In this document: one piece after another, positions 24,114 to 34,643 of the stretch | Position numbering within the stretch: the first letter of the stretch is position 1 | How the letters are laid out: the number at the start of each line of letters is the position of its first letter | Assembly: GCA_049323455.1 (NCBI GenBank) | Contig: JBMONF010000019.1 | Location: 124,001 to 188,000 of the forward strand | DNA: 64,000 nt | Direction: 5' to 3' | DNA from: Hypericibacter sp049323455 | Lineage (GTDB): Bacteria > Pseudomonadota > Alphaproteobacteria > Dongiales > Dongiaceae | Translations under genes and position numbers: made by a program | The notes under the pieces: generated by a model | Seen by the model: the letters and a program-made list of their open reading frames with translations, nothing else | The model's database searches: none | Told to the model about the DNA's origin: nothing

Positions 24114-24382
24114 GGCTCGGCCCTCCCGGATTCACCGGATCCCGGCCCGGTCTTGCCATGGTCGTGGCCTCCGGCAGATTCCCGGCCGTGACCGCCGTGC
24201 ATGAAGAAATGCATGCCGACGCACGCGATCAGCAGCAACAGGAGGAACCCGTTGCTCGTGAGGATGTGGGTTCTGTGCTCGGAGAGGAGCAGGAACGCGC
24301 CGATGGCCAGAAACACCAGCAGCACGATGCCGCCTCGCGAGCGCCAGAAAGGCCTGACCTCATCGCCGTTTTCGTCTTTCAT
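24110..24382 (-). CDS. DUF2933 small membrane protein
   Basis: 90 residues. A polar start, two close hydrophobic segments (about 18-36 and 45-60) and a His-rich tail, MHFFMHGGHG and GGHDHG. This is the DUF2933 pattern, commonly found next to copper ATPases and ICMT-like genes. The histidines suggest metal binding at the membrane. It overlaps the next gene by ATGA. Confidence 0.82.
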   Translation of the reverse strand: MKDENGDEVRPFWRSRGGIVLLVFLAIGAFLLLSEHRTHILTSNGFLLLLLIACVGMHFFMHGGHGRESAGGHDHGKTGPGSGESGRAEP

Positions 24383-24420
24383 CCCGACCTCCAGCCCTGG
24401 GCTATCGAAGAATGGAACCT

Positions 24421-24436
24421 GCCCGCCTCGGCGGGC
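24421..24436 (-). terminator. Hairpin after the UbiB-like gene
   Basis: GCCCGCC-TC-GGCGGGC (24421-24436), seven base pairs, lies seven bases past the stop of the UbiB-like gene. Only a weak T-rich tract follows on the minus strand. Confidence 0.4.
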
Positions 24437-24442
24437 TCACCT

Positions 24443-26038
24443 CTAGAGTCGGCCCGATCGGCGGATCCCCCGCGCCAGACGCAGCGTGAACCACAAGGCC
24501 AGCCCGTAGCCGGCAGCGGCGAGGACCGGCATCTCGCCGAACAGCCGCGGACCGATGCTGTGCAGCATCAGGAGCGAGGCCGCGACGTAGAGACCGAGCG
24601 TCACGAGCGCCAGCGCGACTCGATTCCCGCTGCGATCGATGTGGAGCTCCAAGGTGTCCAGGCCTTCGTGACGAAGGGTAAAGGTGAGCCGCCCGCCTTC
24701 CTTGACGGTCTTGTGCAGCCAGGCGCCGAGCAGGCCGGGCAAATCCTGCAACGTCGCCGCCGCTTCGTTCTTGAGCCGGGCCGTCGGCGCCGCGCTCGGT
24801 CCTTCCCGCAACAAAGCGTTCAACGCGTCTTGGCCGCGCGCGATCAACGAGTCGAGGATCCTGAACTCCGGGTCCAGCGTGCGGATCGCGTTCTCGGCGA
24901 GAAACATCGTGCGCATCAGGACGAGGAGATTGTGCGGAATGGCGAAGTTCTCGCCGCTGCCCAGCCGCATGACGCGAAGGAGCGCCTCGGCGAGCGACCA
25001 GTCCTTGAGCGGAAGGGCGGCATAATCCGACAGGATCTCCTCGATGCCGCGCTGAAACTCGCTGCGGTCGAGATTTCCGCCGAGAAGGCCGAGGTCGATG
25101 GCCGCATCGAGGACCCAGCCGGCGTCCTGGCGCACAAAGGCGTGCAGGAACATTGCCAGGCCGCGGCGGGTGTTACGGTCGAGAAACCCGACCAGGCCGA
25201 AGTCGTGAAAGCAGATTCGGCCGTCCTCCATGACAAACAGGTTTCCCGGGTGGGGGTCGCCGTGGAACAGCCCGACCACGAAGAACTGGTGAAGATAGGC
25301 GTCGACGAAGATCTGTGCGAGGCGTGGTCCATCCGCCCTGACCGCGGGATCGTCGATGTTGCGGCCGTGGCTCATCTCCTGGACGAGCACGGATTCGCTG
25401 TAGAGATCGTCGACAACGCCCGGAATGTTGATCGTCTCCCAGCCGCGGAATGCCTCGACGAAGCGGCGGATGTTGCGAGCCTCCTGGCGGAAGTCCGTTT
25501 CCTTGCGCAAGTTCGCCCAGATCTCTTCGACCAGGCGCACAGGTCGGAAGCGTTCCAAATCCGGCGCCAGCCGAAGCCCGATACGCACGATGGTGACGAG
25601 CGCGCGCATGTCGCGTTCGATCTGCATCGCGATGTTCGGCCGGCGGACCTTGACGATCACTGGCCGTCCGTCCGGCATGCGAGCGCGGTGAACCTGGGCG
25701 ATCGAGGCAGCGGCCAAGGGAACGGGATCGTATTCGGAGAACAGCTCTTTGAGTTTCCCGCCGAGCGCGCGTTCGATCTCGCGTTTCGCCTCCTTGCCCG
25801 GAAAGGGTGCGACGCGATCCTGGAGATCGCGCAGGGCGACGACATAGGCGTCGGGCAGAATGTCTCGGCGGAGGCTGAGAGCCTGGCCCAGCTTCACGAA
25901 CGTTCCGCCGAGGCCTTCCAGGGTTTCACGAAGGCGCCGGGGAAGCTTCGACCCAGGCCCGCGCCGACGCTCCGTCGCCGCAATGACGAGCAGGCGAGCG
26001 AACGCCCAACCGATCCGAAGCAATCTGCCAGCGAACAT
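24443..26038 (-). CDS. ABC1/AarF-UbiB family atypical kinase
   Basis: 531 residues. N-terminal KxGQ-type helix GTFVKLGQALSLRRDILP, Ala-rich nucleotide loop AAASIAQVHRARM, lysine in VIVKVRRPNI, catalytic FHGDPHPGNLFV and metal-binding ICFHDFGLVGF. Two membrane helices lie at the C-terminus (VALALVTLGLYVAASLLML and MPVLAAAGYGLALWFTL). The architecture is that of UbiB, which supports ubiquinone synthesis. Located in an accessory cluster, this is probably an extra paralogue rather than the housekeeping copy. Confidence 0.9.
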   Translation of the reverse strand: MFAGRLLRIGWAFARLLVIAATERRRGPGSKLPRRLRETLEGLGGTFVKLGQALSLRRDILPDAYVVALRDLQDRVAPFPGKEAKREIERALGGKLKELFSEYDPVPLAAASIAQVHRARMPDGRPVIVKVRRPNIAMQIERDMRALVTIVRIGLRLAPDLERFRPVRLVEEIWANLRKETDFRQEARNIRRFVEAFRGWETINIPGVVDDLYSESVLVQEMSHGRNIDDPAVRADGPRLAQIFVDAYLHQFFVVGLFHGDPHPGNLFVMEDGRICFHDFGLVGFLDRNTRRGLAMFLHAFVRQDAGWVLDAAIDLGLLGGNLDRSEFQRGIEEILSDYAALPLKDWSLAEALLRVMRLGSGENFAIPHNLLVLMRTMFLAENAIRTLDPEFRILDSLIARGQDALNALLREGPSAAPTARLKNEAAATLQDLPGLLGAWLHKTVKEGGRLTFTLRHEGLDTLELHIDRSGNRVALALVTLGLYVAASLLMLHSIGPRLFGEMPVLAAAGYGLALWFTLRLARGIRRSGRL

Positions 26039-26114
26039 GAACCTACCCGCCCATTTCCTTCACGGTGCAGACCGGCTCGCCGAGGAAGAGGCCTTGGCCA
26101 TCCATGCGCGAACG

Positions 26115-26600
26115 TCAGTGCTCGTAGGAGAAACCGACCTTGATCGTTCCGGATGCTCGCTTGATCTCGAGATCGATCGTGTAGAGCCCTCTGTCCGGAA
26201 GATTGAAATAGTTCCCATAGGTGATGGTGTCCTCGATCTTCATCGACGTGAGCGCTTTGCGCGGCCCCACCAGGCCGAGGCTCGACACACGGGCGAACAT
26301 CGTCGCGTCGCTGATCCTGGTACCGGTCTTGGCATCGAAGAGAGCGACCACGAGGTGATATTCGTGCCGGCCGCTCGGGGGCCCGTCATGCATGCCCGCT
26401 TCGGGATGGGTCCCCGGATGGCCCTTGACGATCTCGGCCGGGATCGCGCCGATGTAGATCGTGAGGCCGTCCACCGTCTTCGTCTGCCCCGTATCGATGG
26501 CCGATGCGGCAAATGGGACCCAAGCCAGCGCCAGTGCGAAAATGGCTACGCGCAGGGTTCGAAGGATATTTCCGCCACCGAGTCCGTTCTGCTTCTGCAT
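26115..26600 (-). CDS. Exported protein of unknown function
   Basis: 161 residues. A signal peptide (LRVAIFALALAWVPFAASAID) leads to a beta-rich domain: KTVDGLTIYIGAIPAEIVKGHP, then MHDGPPSGRHEYHLVVALFDAKTGTRISDATMFARV and TYGNYFNLPDRGLYTIDLEI. The two His/Met-rich loops (HPGTHPEAGMHDG and GRHEYH) could hold a metal. I do not recognise a named family. ATG 26600 is preferred over 26621. It lies between PRPP synthetase and the UbiB-like gene. Confidence 0.75.
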   Translation of the reverse strand: MQKQNGLGGGNILRTLRVAIFALALAWVPFAASAIDTGQTKTVDGLTIYIGAIPAEIVKGHPGTHPEAGMHDGPPSGRHEYHLVVALFDAKTGTRISDATMFARVSSLGLVGPRKALTSMKIEDTITYGNYFNLPDRGLYTIDLEIKRASGTIKVGFSYEH

Positions 26601-26648
26601 GGCAATCACCCTTGGCACCAAAGCGGATCTATCGCCCTTCTGCGACGC

Positions 26649-27593
26649 CTACCCGTCCCGTCGCGGTTGACGCGCGATTCGCCGCCGACCAGGGGTTGTG
26701 CGAAAGAGCATGTCGACCTGCCCTATGGCGTCGATCAGGAGAGGCGTGATGTCGATCGCGTTCGATGGGTGCGGAACCGCGTTGCAGGTCACAACTTTGC
26801 GTACGCCGGCTTCCTTCAATTCGCGATAGGCATCGTCGGCAAAAATGCCATGAATGCCGACGCAGTATGGGCGCGGATAACCGGCTTCGCGCAGGCGCCT
26901 GACGGTCTCCGCCATGGTCCGTCCCGTCGAAATGATGTCGTCGACCACGACAGGCGTTCCGCGTTTGCGATCGGCTCTGCGAAGGCGGGAAATCTCGACC
27001 TCGTGATCGCCGGAGCGACGCTTCTCGAGAACCAGGTGAGTTGCGCCTGCGTCCTTGGCGACGGCGGAGACCCACTGCGCGCTTTCATGGTCGGGCCCCA
27101 CGACGACGGGCGAGGAAACATGGCGGCGGATCCACGCCGAGATCAGAGGGGCCGCATGCGCGACCACGACCGGGATCCGATAGATCTCCGAGAATCCGTG
27201 CCGTCGGTGCAGATGCGGATCGACCGTGACCACCCAATCGAAGCAACGGCTCATCGCGTCGCCGAAATAGGCCGAAGTGACCGCTTCGCCTTTGCGAAAG
27301 CGCTTGTCCTGCCTCATATAGGGCAGGTAGGGGGATACCAGCCCGACGCGCTCGGCGCCCAGGTCCCGGGCTGTCGCGGCCAGAAAGGCGAGACTCAGGA
27401 ACTTCTCGTCGGGCCGATCCATCGTGCAGACGAGCATCACGTCGCGTCCGCGCACCGGCGCGTCGATGCGCACATAGGATTCGCCGTCCGGAAAGCGTCG
27501 CACGGTCGCACGTCCAAGCCGTGCGTCGAGGCCTGCCGCCAGAGTACCCGACAGCGACTCGTTCCCGGGCATGGCGATGACCACGGGCTTCAT
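26649..27593 (-). CDS. prs: Ribose-phosphate pyrophosphokinase (PRPP synthetase)
   Basis: 314 residues; makes PRPP from ribose-5-phosphate and ATP. Family marks: RRFPDGESYVRID, YLPYMRQDKRFRKGEAV (flexible ATP loop), VTVDPHLHRRHGF and the PRPP-binding loop VVVDDIISTGRTM. The start overlaps the AMP phosphorylase-like gene (ATGA, 27590-27593), so the two enzymes are made together. It looks like a second, accessory Prs, shorter and more divergent than housekeeping forms. The pair suggests nucleotide turnover feeding PRPP. Confidence 0.9.
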   Translation of the reverse strand: MKPVVIAMPGNESLSGTLAAGLDARLGRATVRRFPDGESYVRIDAPVRGRDVMLVCTMDRPDEKFLSLAFLAATARDLGAERVGLVSPYLPYMRQDKRFRKGEAVTSAYFGDAMSRCFDWVVTVDPHLHRRHGFSEIYRIPVVVAHAAPLISAWIRRHVSSPVVVGPDHESAQWVSAVAKDAGATHLVLEKRRSGDHEVEISRLRRADRKRGTPVVVDDIISTGRTMAETVRRLREAGYPRPYCVGIHGIFADDAYRELKEAGVRKVVTCNAVPHPSNAIDITPLLIDAIGQVDMLFRTTPGRRRIARQPRRDG

Positions 27594-29101
27594 TCAACGG
27601 TCTCCATCTGAATGACGTCCGGGTGCGCTTCGACATAGTCGAGCGCATAGGCGAGCTCGCCGGGAGCAGCCGCATGGACCGTGTAAAGCGGCTCGCCGGT
27701 CTCGACCTGCCGACCGACGCCCACGTGAAGCTCGAGGCCGGCCGCCTTGGCGGCCGGTGCGCCCGCGAGCTTGGCGATCCGAGCCAAGAGCCGATTGTTG
27801 ATGCCGGCGATCCGGCCTCCCTCCCGTGCGACAACCGATCGGGTGTAAGACGCTCTGGGTGGTTCCCGCAGCCCGCCTTGGGCTCGGCAGATCGCCTCGA
27901 ACTTCCGCCAAGCGCTGCCGTCGAAAATGGCGCGCTCGGCCATATCTTTGCCGTTCCCTTCGACGGCGCGCCCGGCGAGTTCGAGGAGACAACCGGAAAG
28001 CAACACGGCCCGCTCTCGGAGGTCGTTTGGTGCATCCGGGTCGTTCCGCAGGACGGCGACGACGTCGCGCGCTTCGAGAGCGGGGCCGATTCCGCGGCCG
28101 ACAGGCTGAGTTCCATCGGTCTGCACGACACGAATCTGGAGGTTCGCGGCGGCCGCCACCGCCTTCAACGCGGCCGCAAGGCGCGCGGCCTCTTCTGCGG
28201 AACGCACCTTCGCGGTGGGCCCGACGGGAAGATCGATGACGAGCTGCGTCGAACCGGCGGCGATCTTCTTGGAGAGAATGGAGGCGACGAGCTGGCCTTC
28301 GCTGTCGAGATCGAGGGCGCGCTCGATCCGGACCAGGATGTCGTCCGCGGGGCTCAGGTCGATTGCCCCGCCCCATACGATGCAGCCGCCCTCCTGCTCG
28401 ACGACCCGTTTCATTGCGGGCAGGTCGAGATCGACGGGCGCCAGGGTTTCCATCGTGTCGGCGGTGCCGGCGGGCGACGTGATGGCGCGGGACGAGGTTT
28501 TCGGGATCGTCAGCCCGCAGGCGGCGGCAATCGCGACCACGATCGGCGTCGTCCGATTGCCAGGCAGCCCACCGACACAATGTTTGTCGGAGATCGGCCG
28601 CCCGCCCCAGTCCAGGCGGCTTCCCGCATCCACCATGGCATGGGTAAGCGCAAGGACCTCGTCGAGATCGAGAGATCGCCCCGAGCAGGCGGCGACGAAG
28701 GCGGAAAGATGGACGTCCGCGTATCGGCCCGCGACGATGTCGCGAACGATCTCGCGCATGGCGTCGTTGCCGAGACGATGCCCATAGATTTTCGCTCTCA
28801 CATGTCCCAATGATTCGAGCGGCGGCGAGTGCGAGATCCTGATCCAGTCGCCCTCCCCGACCCCGAGAAGCTGCCACGCGCGTTCGGAGAGGCTGGCCTC
28901 ACCGGGTGCCAGAAGATCGGTGGTGATCTGCCCGAGCGTGGCGACGATCGCCCGATCTCCCGCGCTGACCCGGATTCGCGCCTGGGCCGAAAAGCCTTCC
29001 GAACGGCAGACGTGGCAATCCTGCCGCATGTAGACGACGGCCTCCTGATGCGTATCGATACCGAGACGCCGAAGCTTCAACGCATGTGCTTGCGTGGTCA
29101 T
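27590..29101 (-). CDS. Thymidine phosphorylase-family protein, AMP phosphorylase-like
   Basis: 503 residues, the length of archaeal AMP phosphorylase (about 503) rather than bacterial DeoA (about 440). It has the extra N-terminal domain (1-85, LKLRRLGIDTHQEAVVYMRQD) seen in the archaeal enzymes. The core carries the family signature SDKHCVGGLPGNRTTPIVVA and KTSSRAITSPAGTADTMETL, with phosphate- and base-contacting residues in place. The archaeal enzyme converts NMP and phosphate to ribose-1,5-bisphosphate and base. ATG 29101 follows the alignment. It is coupled to prs. No RuBisCO or ribose-1,5-bisphosphate isomerase is in the window. Confidence 0.87.
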   Translation of the reverse strand: MTTQAHALKLRRLGIDTHQEAVVYMRQDCHVCRSEGFSAQARIRVSAGDRAIVATLGQITTDLLAPGEASLSERAWQLLGVGEGDWIRISHSPPLESLGHVRAKIYGHRLGNDAMREIVRDIVAGRYADVHLSAFVAACSGRSLDLDEVLALTHAMVDAGSRLDWGGRPISDKHCVGGLPGNRTTPIVVAIAAACGLTIPKTSSRAITSPAGTADTMETLAPVDLDLPAMKRVVEQEGGCIVWGGAIDLSPADDILVRIERALDLDSEGQLVASILSKKIAAGSTQLVIDLPVGPTAKVRSAEEAARLAAALKAVAAAANLQIRVVQTDGTQPVGRGIGPALEARDVVAVLRNDPDAPNDLRERAVLLSGCLLELAGRAVEGNGKDMAERAIFDGSAWRKFEAICRAQGGLREPPRASYTRSVVAREGGRIAGINNRLLARIAKLAGAPAAKAAGLELHVGVGRQVETGEPLYTVHAAAPGELAYALDYVEAHPDVIQMETVE

Positions 29102-29133
29102 GGAAGGTTTCGACTTCTGCCTCGCTTCAGTCC

Positions 29134-30507
29134 TTACTTCGCGGGATCGACGGTCAGGTCGACACGCTCGAGGTATTCGGGAACTCTGCACCGCCATCCG
29201 AGCCGCTCCTCGATGGCGTGCCTCAGCGCGTCGGCGGCAGCCGGCTCGCCGTGCGTGACGAAGGTCGTTTTCGGCGGCTCGTCGAAGCGCCTCAGCCAAG
29301 CTAGCGTCTCGACGCTGTCCGCGTGAGCGGACAGCATCTCGATGTTCCGCACTTCCGCGCGAACCGGCACATAAGTCCCATGAATCTTAACTTCCGGCGC
29401 TCCGCCGACCATCGTTGCACCCCGCGTCCCGGGTGCCTGAAAGCCGGCGAAGAGGATCATGTTCTTGGGATTCGGCGCGAAAGCCTTGAGGTGATGGAGC
29501 ACGCGGCCGCCCGTCGCCATCCCGCTTGCCGAGAGGATGATCTTCGGCATGGCGTCGCGGGCGAGCGCTTGCGACTCCTCGGGCCGGTTCACGTAACGCG
29601 CCACGCCACAAAGGGCGCGGCACTCCTGGGGCGTCAGCCGGTGTTCGCCGAGGTGATTGCAGAAGATGGCGCTCGCATCCACCGCCATCGGGCTGTCCAG
29701 ATAGACCGGCAAATCCGGGATGAGCCCTGCCGTCTTGAGGCGATGAATGTAAAAGAGAATGGTTTGGACCCGTCCGACCGCGAAGGTGGGGATCAGAACC
29801 ACACCCCCTCTTCGGGCCGTCCGGTTGATCACCTCGGCAAGCGCGGACGCGGGATCGGCCGTGTCATGGGTTCGATCCCCGTAGGTCGATTCGACGAGCA
29901 GATAGTCCGCTCTTCGGAAAACAGACGGATCGACCATGATCGGGCCGTTCGGGCGCCCGAGGTCGCCGGAGAACAGGATCGTCGTGGAGCCCACAGCGAT
30001 CTCGACGAAAGCGGAACCGAGGATGTGGCCGGAGGGACGGAGCCGGAATGTCAGACCGGGGCCGAGGCTGTGCGGCGCATCGAACGCCTTGGCAACGAAA
30101 CGATCCAAGCTCGCCCTTGCCTCCGCCTCCGTGTAGAGCGGCAAAGCAGGCTTGTGCTTGGAGAAACCATGCCGGTTGGCGTACTCGGCGTCGCGCTCCT
30201 GCAGATGGCCGCTGTCCGGCAGCAATATCGAACAGAGGTCGAGGGTCGCCGAGGTGCAGAAAACCGGCCCCTTGAAGCCGTTGCGAACCAGCAGCGGCAA
30301 ATAGCCGGAGTGGTCGAGATGGGCGTGGGTCAGAATGACGGCGTCGATGGAGGGGGGCTCGACCGGGAAGCGATCCCAGTTGCGCAACCGGAGTTGCTTG
30401 AACCCCTGGAACAAGCCGCAATCGACGAGAACCCGGCGGTTACCCTCTTCAACCAGGTATTTTGATCCGGTTACCGTCCCGACGCCGCCGAGGAATGTCA
30501 GCTGCAT
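29134..30507 (-). CDS. MBL-fold beta-CASP hydrolase (RNA-processing type)
   Basis: 457 residues. Metallo-beta-lactamase metal sites: LTHAHLDHSGYLPLL, a later SGHILGSAFVEI and FSGDLGRPNGPI. The beta-CASP part is inserted after ESTYGDRTH and ends with the motif B/C regions ILSASGMATGGRVLHHL and AHADSVETLAWL. Such enzymes process RNA (CPSF73 and archaeal aCPSF-like); the substrate is not known here. AAGGAGGATCT precedes ATG 30507. In other proteobacteria this gene often travels with the phosphorylase and Prs genes, as it does here. Confidence 0.9.
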   Translation of the reverse strand: MQLTFLGGVGTVTGSKYLVEEGNRRVLVDCGLFQGFKQLRLRNWDRFPVEPPSIDAVILTHAHLDHSGYLPLLVRNGFKGPVFCTSATLDLCSILLPDSGHLQERDAEYANRHGFSKHKPALPLYTEAEARASLDRFVAKAFDAPHSLGPGLTFRLRPSGHILGSAFVEIAVGSTTILFSGDLGRPNGPIMVDPSVFRRADYLLVESTYGDRTHDTADPASALAEVINRTARRGGVVLIPTFAVGRVQTILFYIHRLKTAGLIPDLPVYLDSPMAVDASAIFCNHLGEHRLTPQECRALCGVARYVNRPEESQALARDAMPKIILSASGMATGGRVLHHLKAFAPNPKNMILFAGFQAPGTRGATMVGGAPEVKIHGTYVPVRAEVRNIEMLSAHADSVETLAWLRRFDEPPKTTFVTHGEPAAADALRHAIEERLGWRCRVPEYLERVDLTVDPAK

Positions 30508-30665
30508 AGATCCTCCTTGTTCTCCATGCCGCTCATCGCACATCGGGACGACAGGACCGAGGCTCGGGCCCGAACGTCGCGAGGACCTTGCCGCGTGCGC
30601 ACCAACCGGAGGATCGTCGCGTGCATGATGCCGAATCGTGCGATCGCGTGAAGGGATCGATATCG

Positions 30666-31253
30666 CTAGTTTCCTGTGCCGCTCGAATTCGACGGCATCT
30701 TCATTCCGCCCATCTCGCCTTGGTCACCTCCATTCTGCTCGCCTTCCCCCTCCATCTTTTCCATGGCCGCCTCGATATTCGGCGGGATATCGGCATTTGA
30801 AAATTTCTTCTGTTCTGCTTCATGGTGCAGGAACGCGATGATGTCGCCGAGTTCCTGACCGGTGAATTCGACTTGGCCGCCCAGTTCGTCTTCCTGCAAC
30901 GCAATCATCGGCTCTGCGCCACGCCACATGTTGGCAACGAAGTCGAAAGGATTGGTCATCCCGGCCATGTTGGAGGCATCCAAGGGCGCGCCATCCGTTC
31001 CGCCGATGCCGTTGACCGAGTGGCAGACGACACAGCCCTTCGAGGCGAACAGCTTGCGGCCCCTGGCGGCGTCCATGCTCGGCATCATGAGGTCCGGGGT
31101 CATCATGTGTTTCTGCATCTCTGAGCTCCCCTGCATGCTCATCCATTGGGACGACGCTCCCGGCTCATGTGCATCGAGCTGGCGAGGCAATGCGGCGGTG
31201 GCCAAGATCGCGACCACGCCAACCCACGGGTTCAGCATACGGCTATTCGTCAT
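30666..31253 (-). CDS. Cytochrome c with Met-rich segment
   Basis: 195 residues. A signal peptide (residues 7-32, ending LDAHE), then a Met-rich stretch (SSQWMSMQGSSEMQKHMM, then LMMPSMD) and one class I haem site CVVCH, with a distal FTGQELGDIIAFLHH helix. The C-terminus is acidic and Met/Gly-rich (MEKMEGEGEQNGGDQGEMGG). The methionines could bind copper, fitting the cluster. GGGAGGGAAAC precedes ATG 31253. It is probably a periplasmic electron carrier. Confidence 0.85.
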   Translation of the reverse strand: MTNSRMLNPWVGVVAILATAALPRQLDAHEPGASSQWMSMQGSSEMQKHMMTPDLMMPSMDAARGRKLFASKGCVVCHSVNGIGGTDGAPLDASNMAGMTNPFDFVANMWRGAEPMIALQEDELGGQVEFTGQELGDIIAFLHHEAEQKKFSNADIPPNIEAAMEKMEGEGEQNGGDQGEMGGMKMPSNSSGTGN

Positions 31254-31401
31254 GTTTCCCTCCCAACGCTCCACGAGATCGCGGCGCCCTCGAGTTCAAA
31301 ACATTGCACATCGTTCGCGGAGGCTACCGATATCGATCGGTGCCTAAGAAGAGAGCGCCGCCTGCTCCTTGCGCCAGCCCTGCCAGGAAAGCCGATGCGT
31401 G

Positions 31402-32306
<905 letters not shown>

Positions 32307-32310
<4 letters not shown>

Positions 32311-34496
32311 GAGAGCTTGAACTTCATGCGCTTCAAGAGCGCCGAGTTCGCGATCACCGACAGCGAGCTCAGCGCCATCGCCGCGGCCGCGATGATCGGG
32401 CTGAGGAAACCGAACGCGGCGATCGGAATGCCGATCGTGTTGTAGATGAAAGCCCAGAACAGGTTCTGCTTGATCTTGCGCAAGGTCGCGCGGGAGAGCC
32501 GGATCGCCAGCACGACCTCGCGCACATCGTCCTTGATGAGGATGATGCCGCCGGTCTCCTTGGCGACATCGGAGCCCGAGCCGATGGCGATGCCGATGTC
32601 CGCGGTGGCCAGCGCCGGCGCGTCGTTGACGCCGTCGCCCACCATGGCGACCATCTTGCCCCGGCTCTGCAGCTCCTTGATCATCTTCGCCTTGTCGCCG
32701 GGCAGGACCTCGGCGATGACACGGTCGATCCCCAGCTCGCGGCCGATCGCCTGGGCGGTGCGCTCATTGTCGCCGGTGAGAAGGACGACCTCGATCCGCT
32801 CTCCGCGCAGCGCCGCGATCGCCTCCCTGGCCTCGGGCTTGAGCGTGTCGGCGACCGCGATGATCCCGATCGCCTTGCCGTCGGCGCCGGCGAGCATGGC
32901 CGTCTTGCCTTCCTGCTCGAGGCGGGTCATGGCGGCTTCCGCCGCATCGACCGGGATACCCTCCTGCTTGAAGAGCCGGCGGTTGCCGAGCAGCACGCGA
33001 CGGCCATCGACCGTGCCGCGGATGCCGTGCCCGGCGATCGCCTCGAAGCCCGAGACGGCGGGAAGCGCGATGCCGCGGTGCGATGCCGCCCGCACGATGG
33101 CCTCGCCCAGCGGATGCTCCGAGCCGACCTCGACCGCCGCGCCCAGGCGGAGCACCTCCGCTTCGTCCGCGCCGCCGAGCGGAACGACGTCGGTGACGTT
33201 CGGCTCGCCGCGCGTGAGCGTGCCGGTCTTGTCGAAGACGACGACGTTGAGCTTGCGGGCGCGTTCCAGCACCTCGGCACCTCGGATGAGGATGCCGGCC
33301 TCCGCACCCTTGCCCACCCCCACCATGAGTGCCGCTGGCGTCGCCACGCCGAGGGCGCAGGGGCAGGAGATGATCAGCACGGCGATAAAGGAGAGCAGCG
33401 CCTGCGGAAAGTTGCCCGCAATCCACCAGCCGACGAAGGCGACAAAGGCGATGATCACCACGGCCGGGACGAAGTAGCTGGTCACCTGGTCGGCTATGCG
33501 CTGCACTTGCGCGGTGCTGGCTTGCGCCTCCTCGACCAGCTTGATGATCTGGGAGAGCGCGGTGTCCTTGCCGACGCGCGTCGCCCGGAACCGCAGCATG
33601 CCGCTCCGGTTGAGCGTGCCGCCGATCAGGTTGGCGCCGGGCCCCTTCTCGACCGGCATGGATTCGCCCGTGAGCATGGATTCGTCGACCGAGGAGGCGC
33701 CCTCGAGCACCTGGCCGTCGGTGGGCACGCGCTCGCCCGGCCGCACCACCACCGTCTCGCCGGCCATGATCGATTCGGCCGGCACTTCCGTTTCGGCGCC
33801 GTCGCGGACCACGTGGGCGACGGCCGGGCGGAGATCCATCAGTTTGCGCACCGCCGCGGAGGAGCGTTTCTTGATGATCTCCTCCATGTACTTGCCGAGC
33901 AGCACGAAGGCGATGATGACGGCCGACACCTCGAAATAGACTTCGCGCTCCTCGACCTTCACAGGCAGGACGTCGGGAAAAAAGATGACAGCGACGCTAT
34001 AGACATACGCAACCGTCGTTCCCAGCGCGATCAGGAAGTCCATGTTGATCGTGCGGGTGCGGATCGCCGTCCACGAGCCCTTGTAGAAGCTCCAGCCGCC
34101 GATGAATTGCACGGGCGTGACGAGAATGAAGAGCCACACGCCCCAGGTGAACCAGGGCAGCGCCGGGATCGGCGCCCAGGTGACGATGGTGGCGCCCGCG
34201 GCGAGCGCCAGGAACGCGCCCGCGCGCAGGATGGCGAGCGCGAGCACCCCCGTGAGCGCGATGGCCACGCGGGTGCGCATCGACTTGAGCTCCCGCTCCG
34301 GGTCTTCGAAGGTGCGCTTGCAGGCCGGGCTGCAGAAGTAATAGGTGCGCCCGCCGCGCTCTGCGACGAGGCCGGCCGCGACCGCTCCGGCCTTGCCGAT
34401 CATCATGCCGCAGATGGGATCCTTGGCCATTTCACGGGCGCCCGCGGCCGGAGCGGCCATCGAGGACACGTGAGTCGAGGTCTCATGGTCGTGCAT
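32307..34496 (-). CDS. copA: Copper-translocating P1B-type ATPase with N-terminal YHS domain
   Basis: 729 residues. An N-terminal YHS metal-binding domain (about 24-65; DPICGMMIGKAG and YYFCSPACKRTF) replaces the HMA domain. Membrane helices follow, then the actuator TGES, the transport motif CPC at 378-380, DKTGT and GDGVNDAP. The CPC motif marks a Cu(I)/Ag(I) exporter of the P1B-1 group. GAGG precedes ATG 34496. It differs from the ATPase at 18861, which has CPD, so the island has two pumps with different transport sites. It is followed by the coupled methyltransferase. Confidence 0.93.
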
Positions 34497-34643
34497 CGCC
34501 CGCCTCATCCGTTGTCAATCCCGTCGAGATCCGTGGCCCCGACAGACATGCCCGGCGCCGGCTCTTTCGACGACACGCCGCGGTTCCGCGGCTCGTAAAA
34601 ACGGCACCATCGATAGGCCTTGGATTTTCATCGGCTGTCCGTT

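Noticed and set aside
30580..30610. CueR-type operator near GGACCTTGCCGCG
   Set aside because: Only one half-site; the inverted partner GGCAAGGT is missing.
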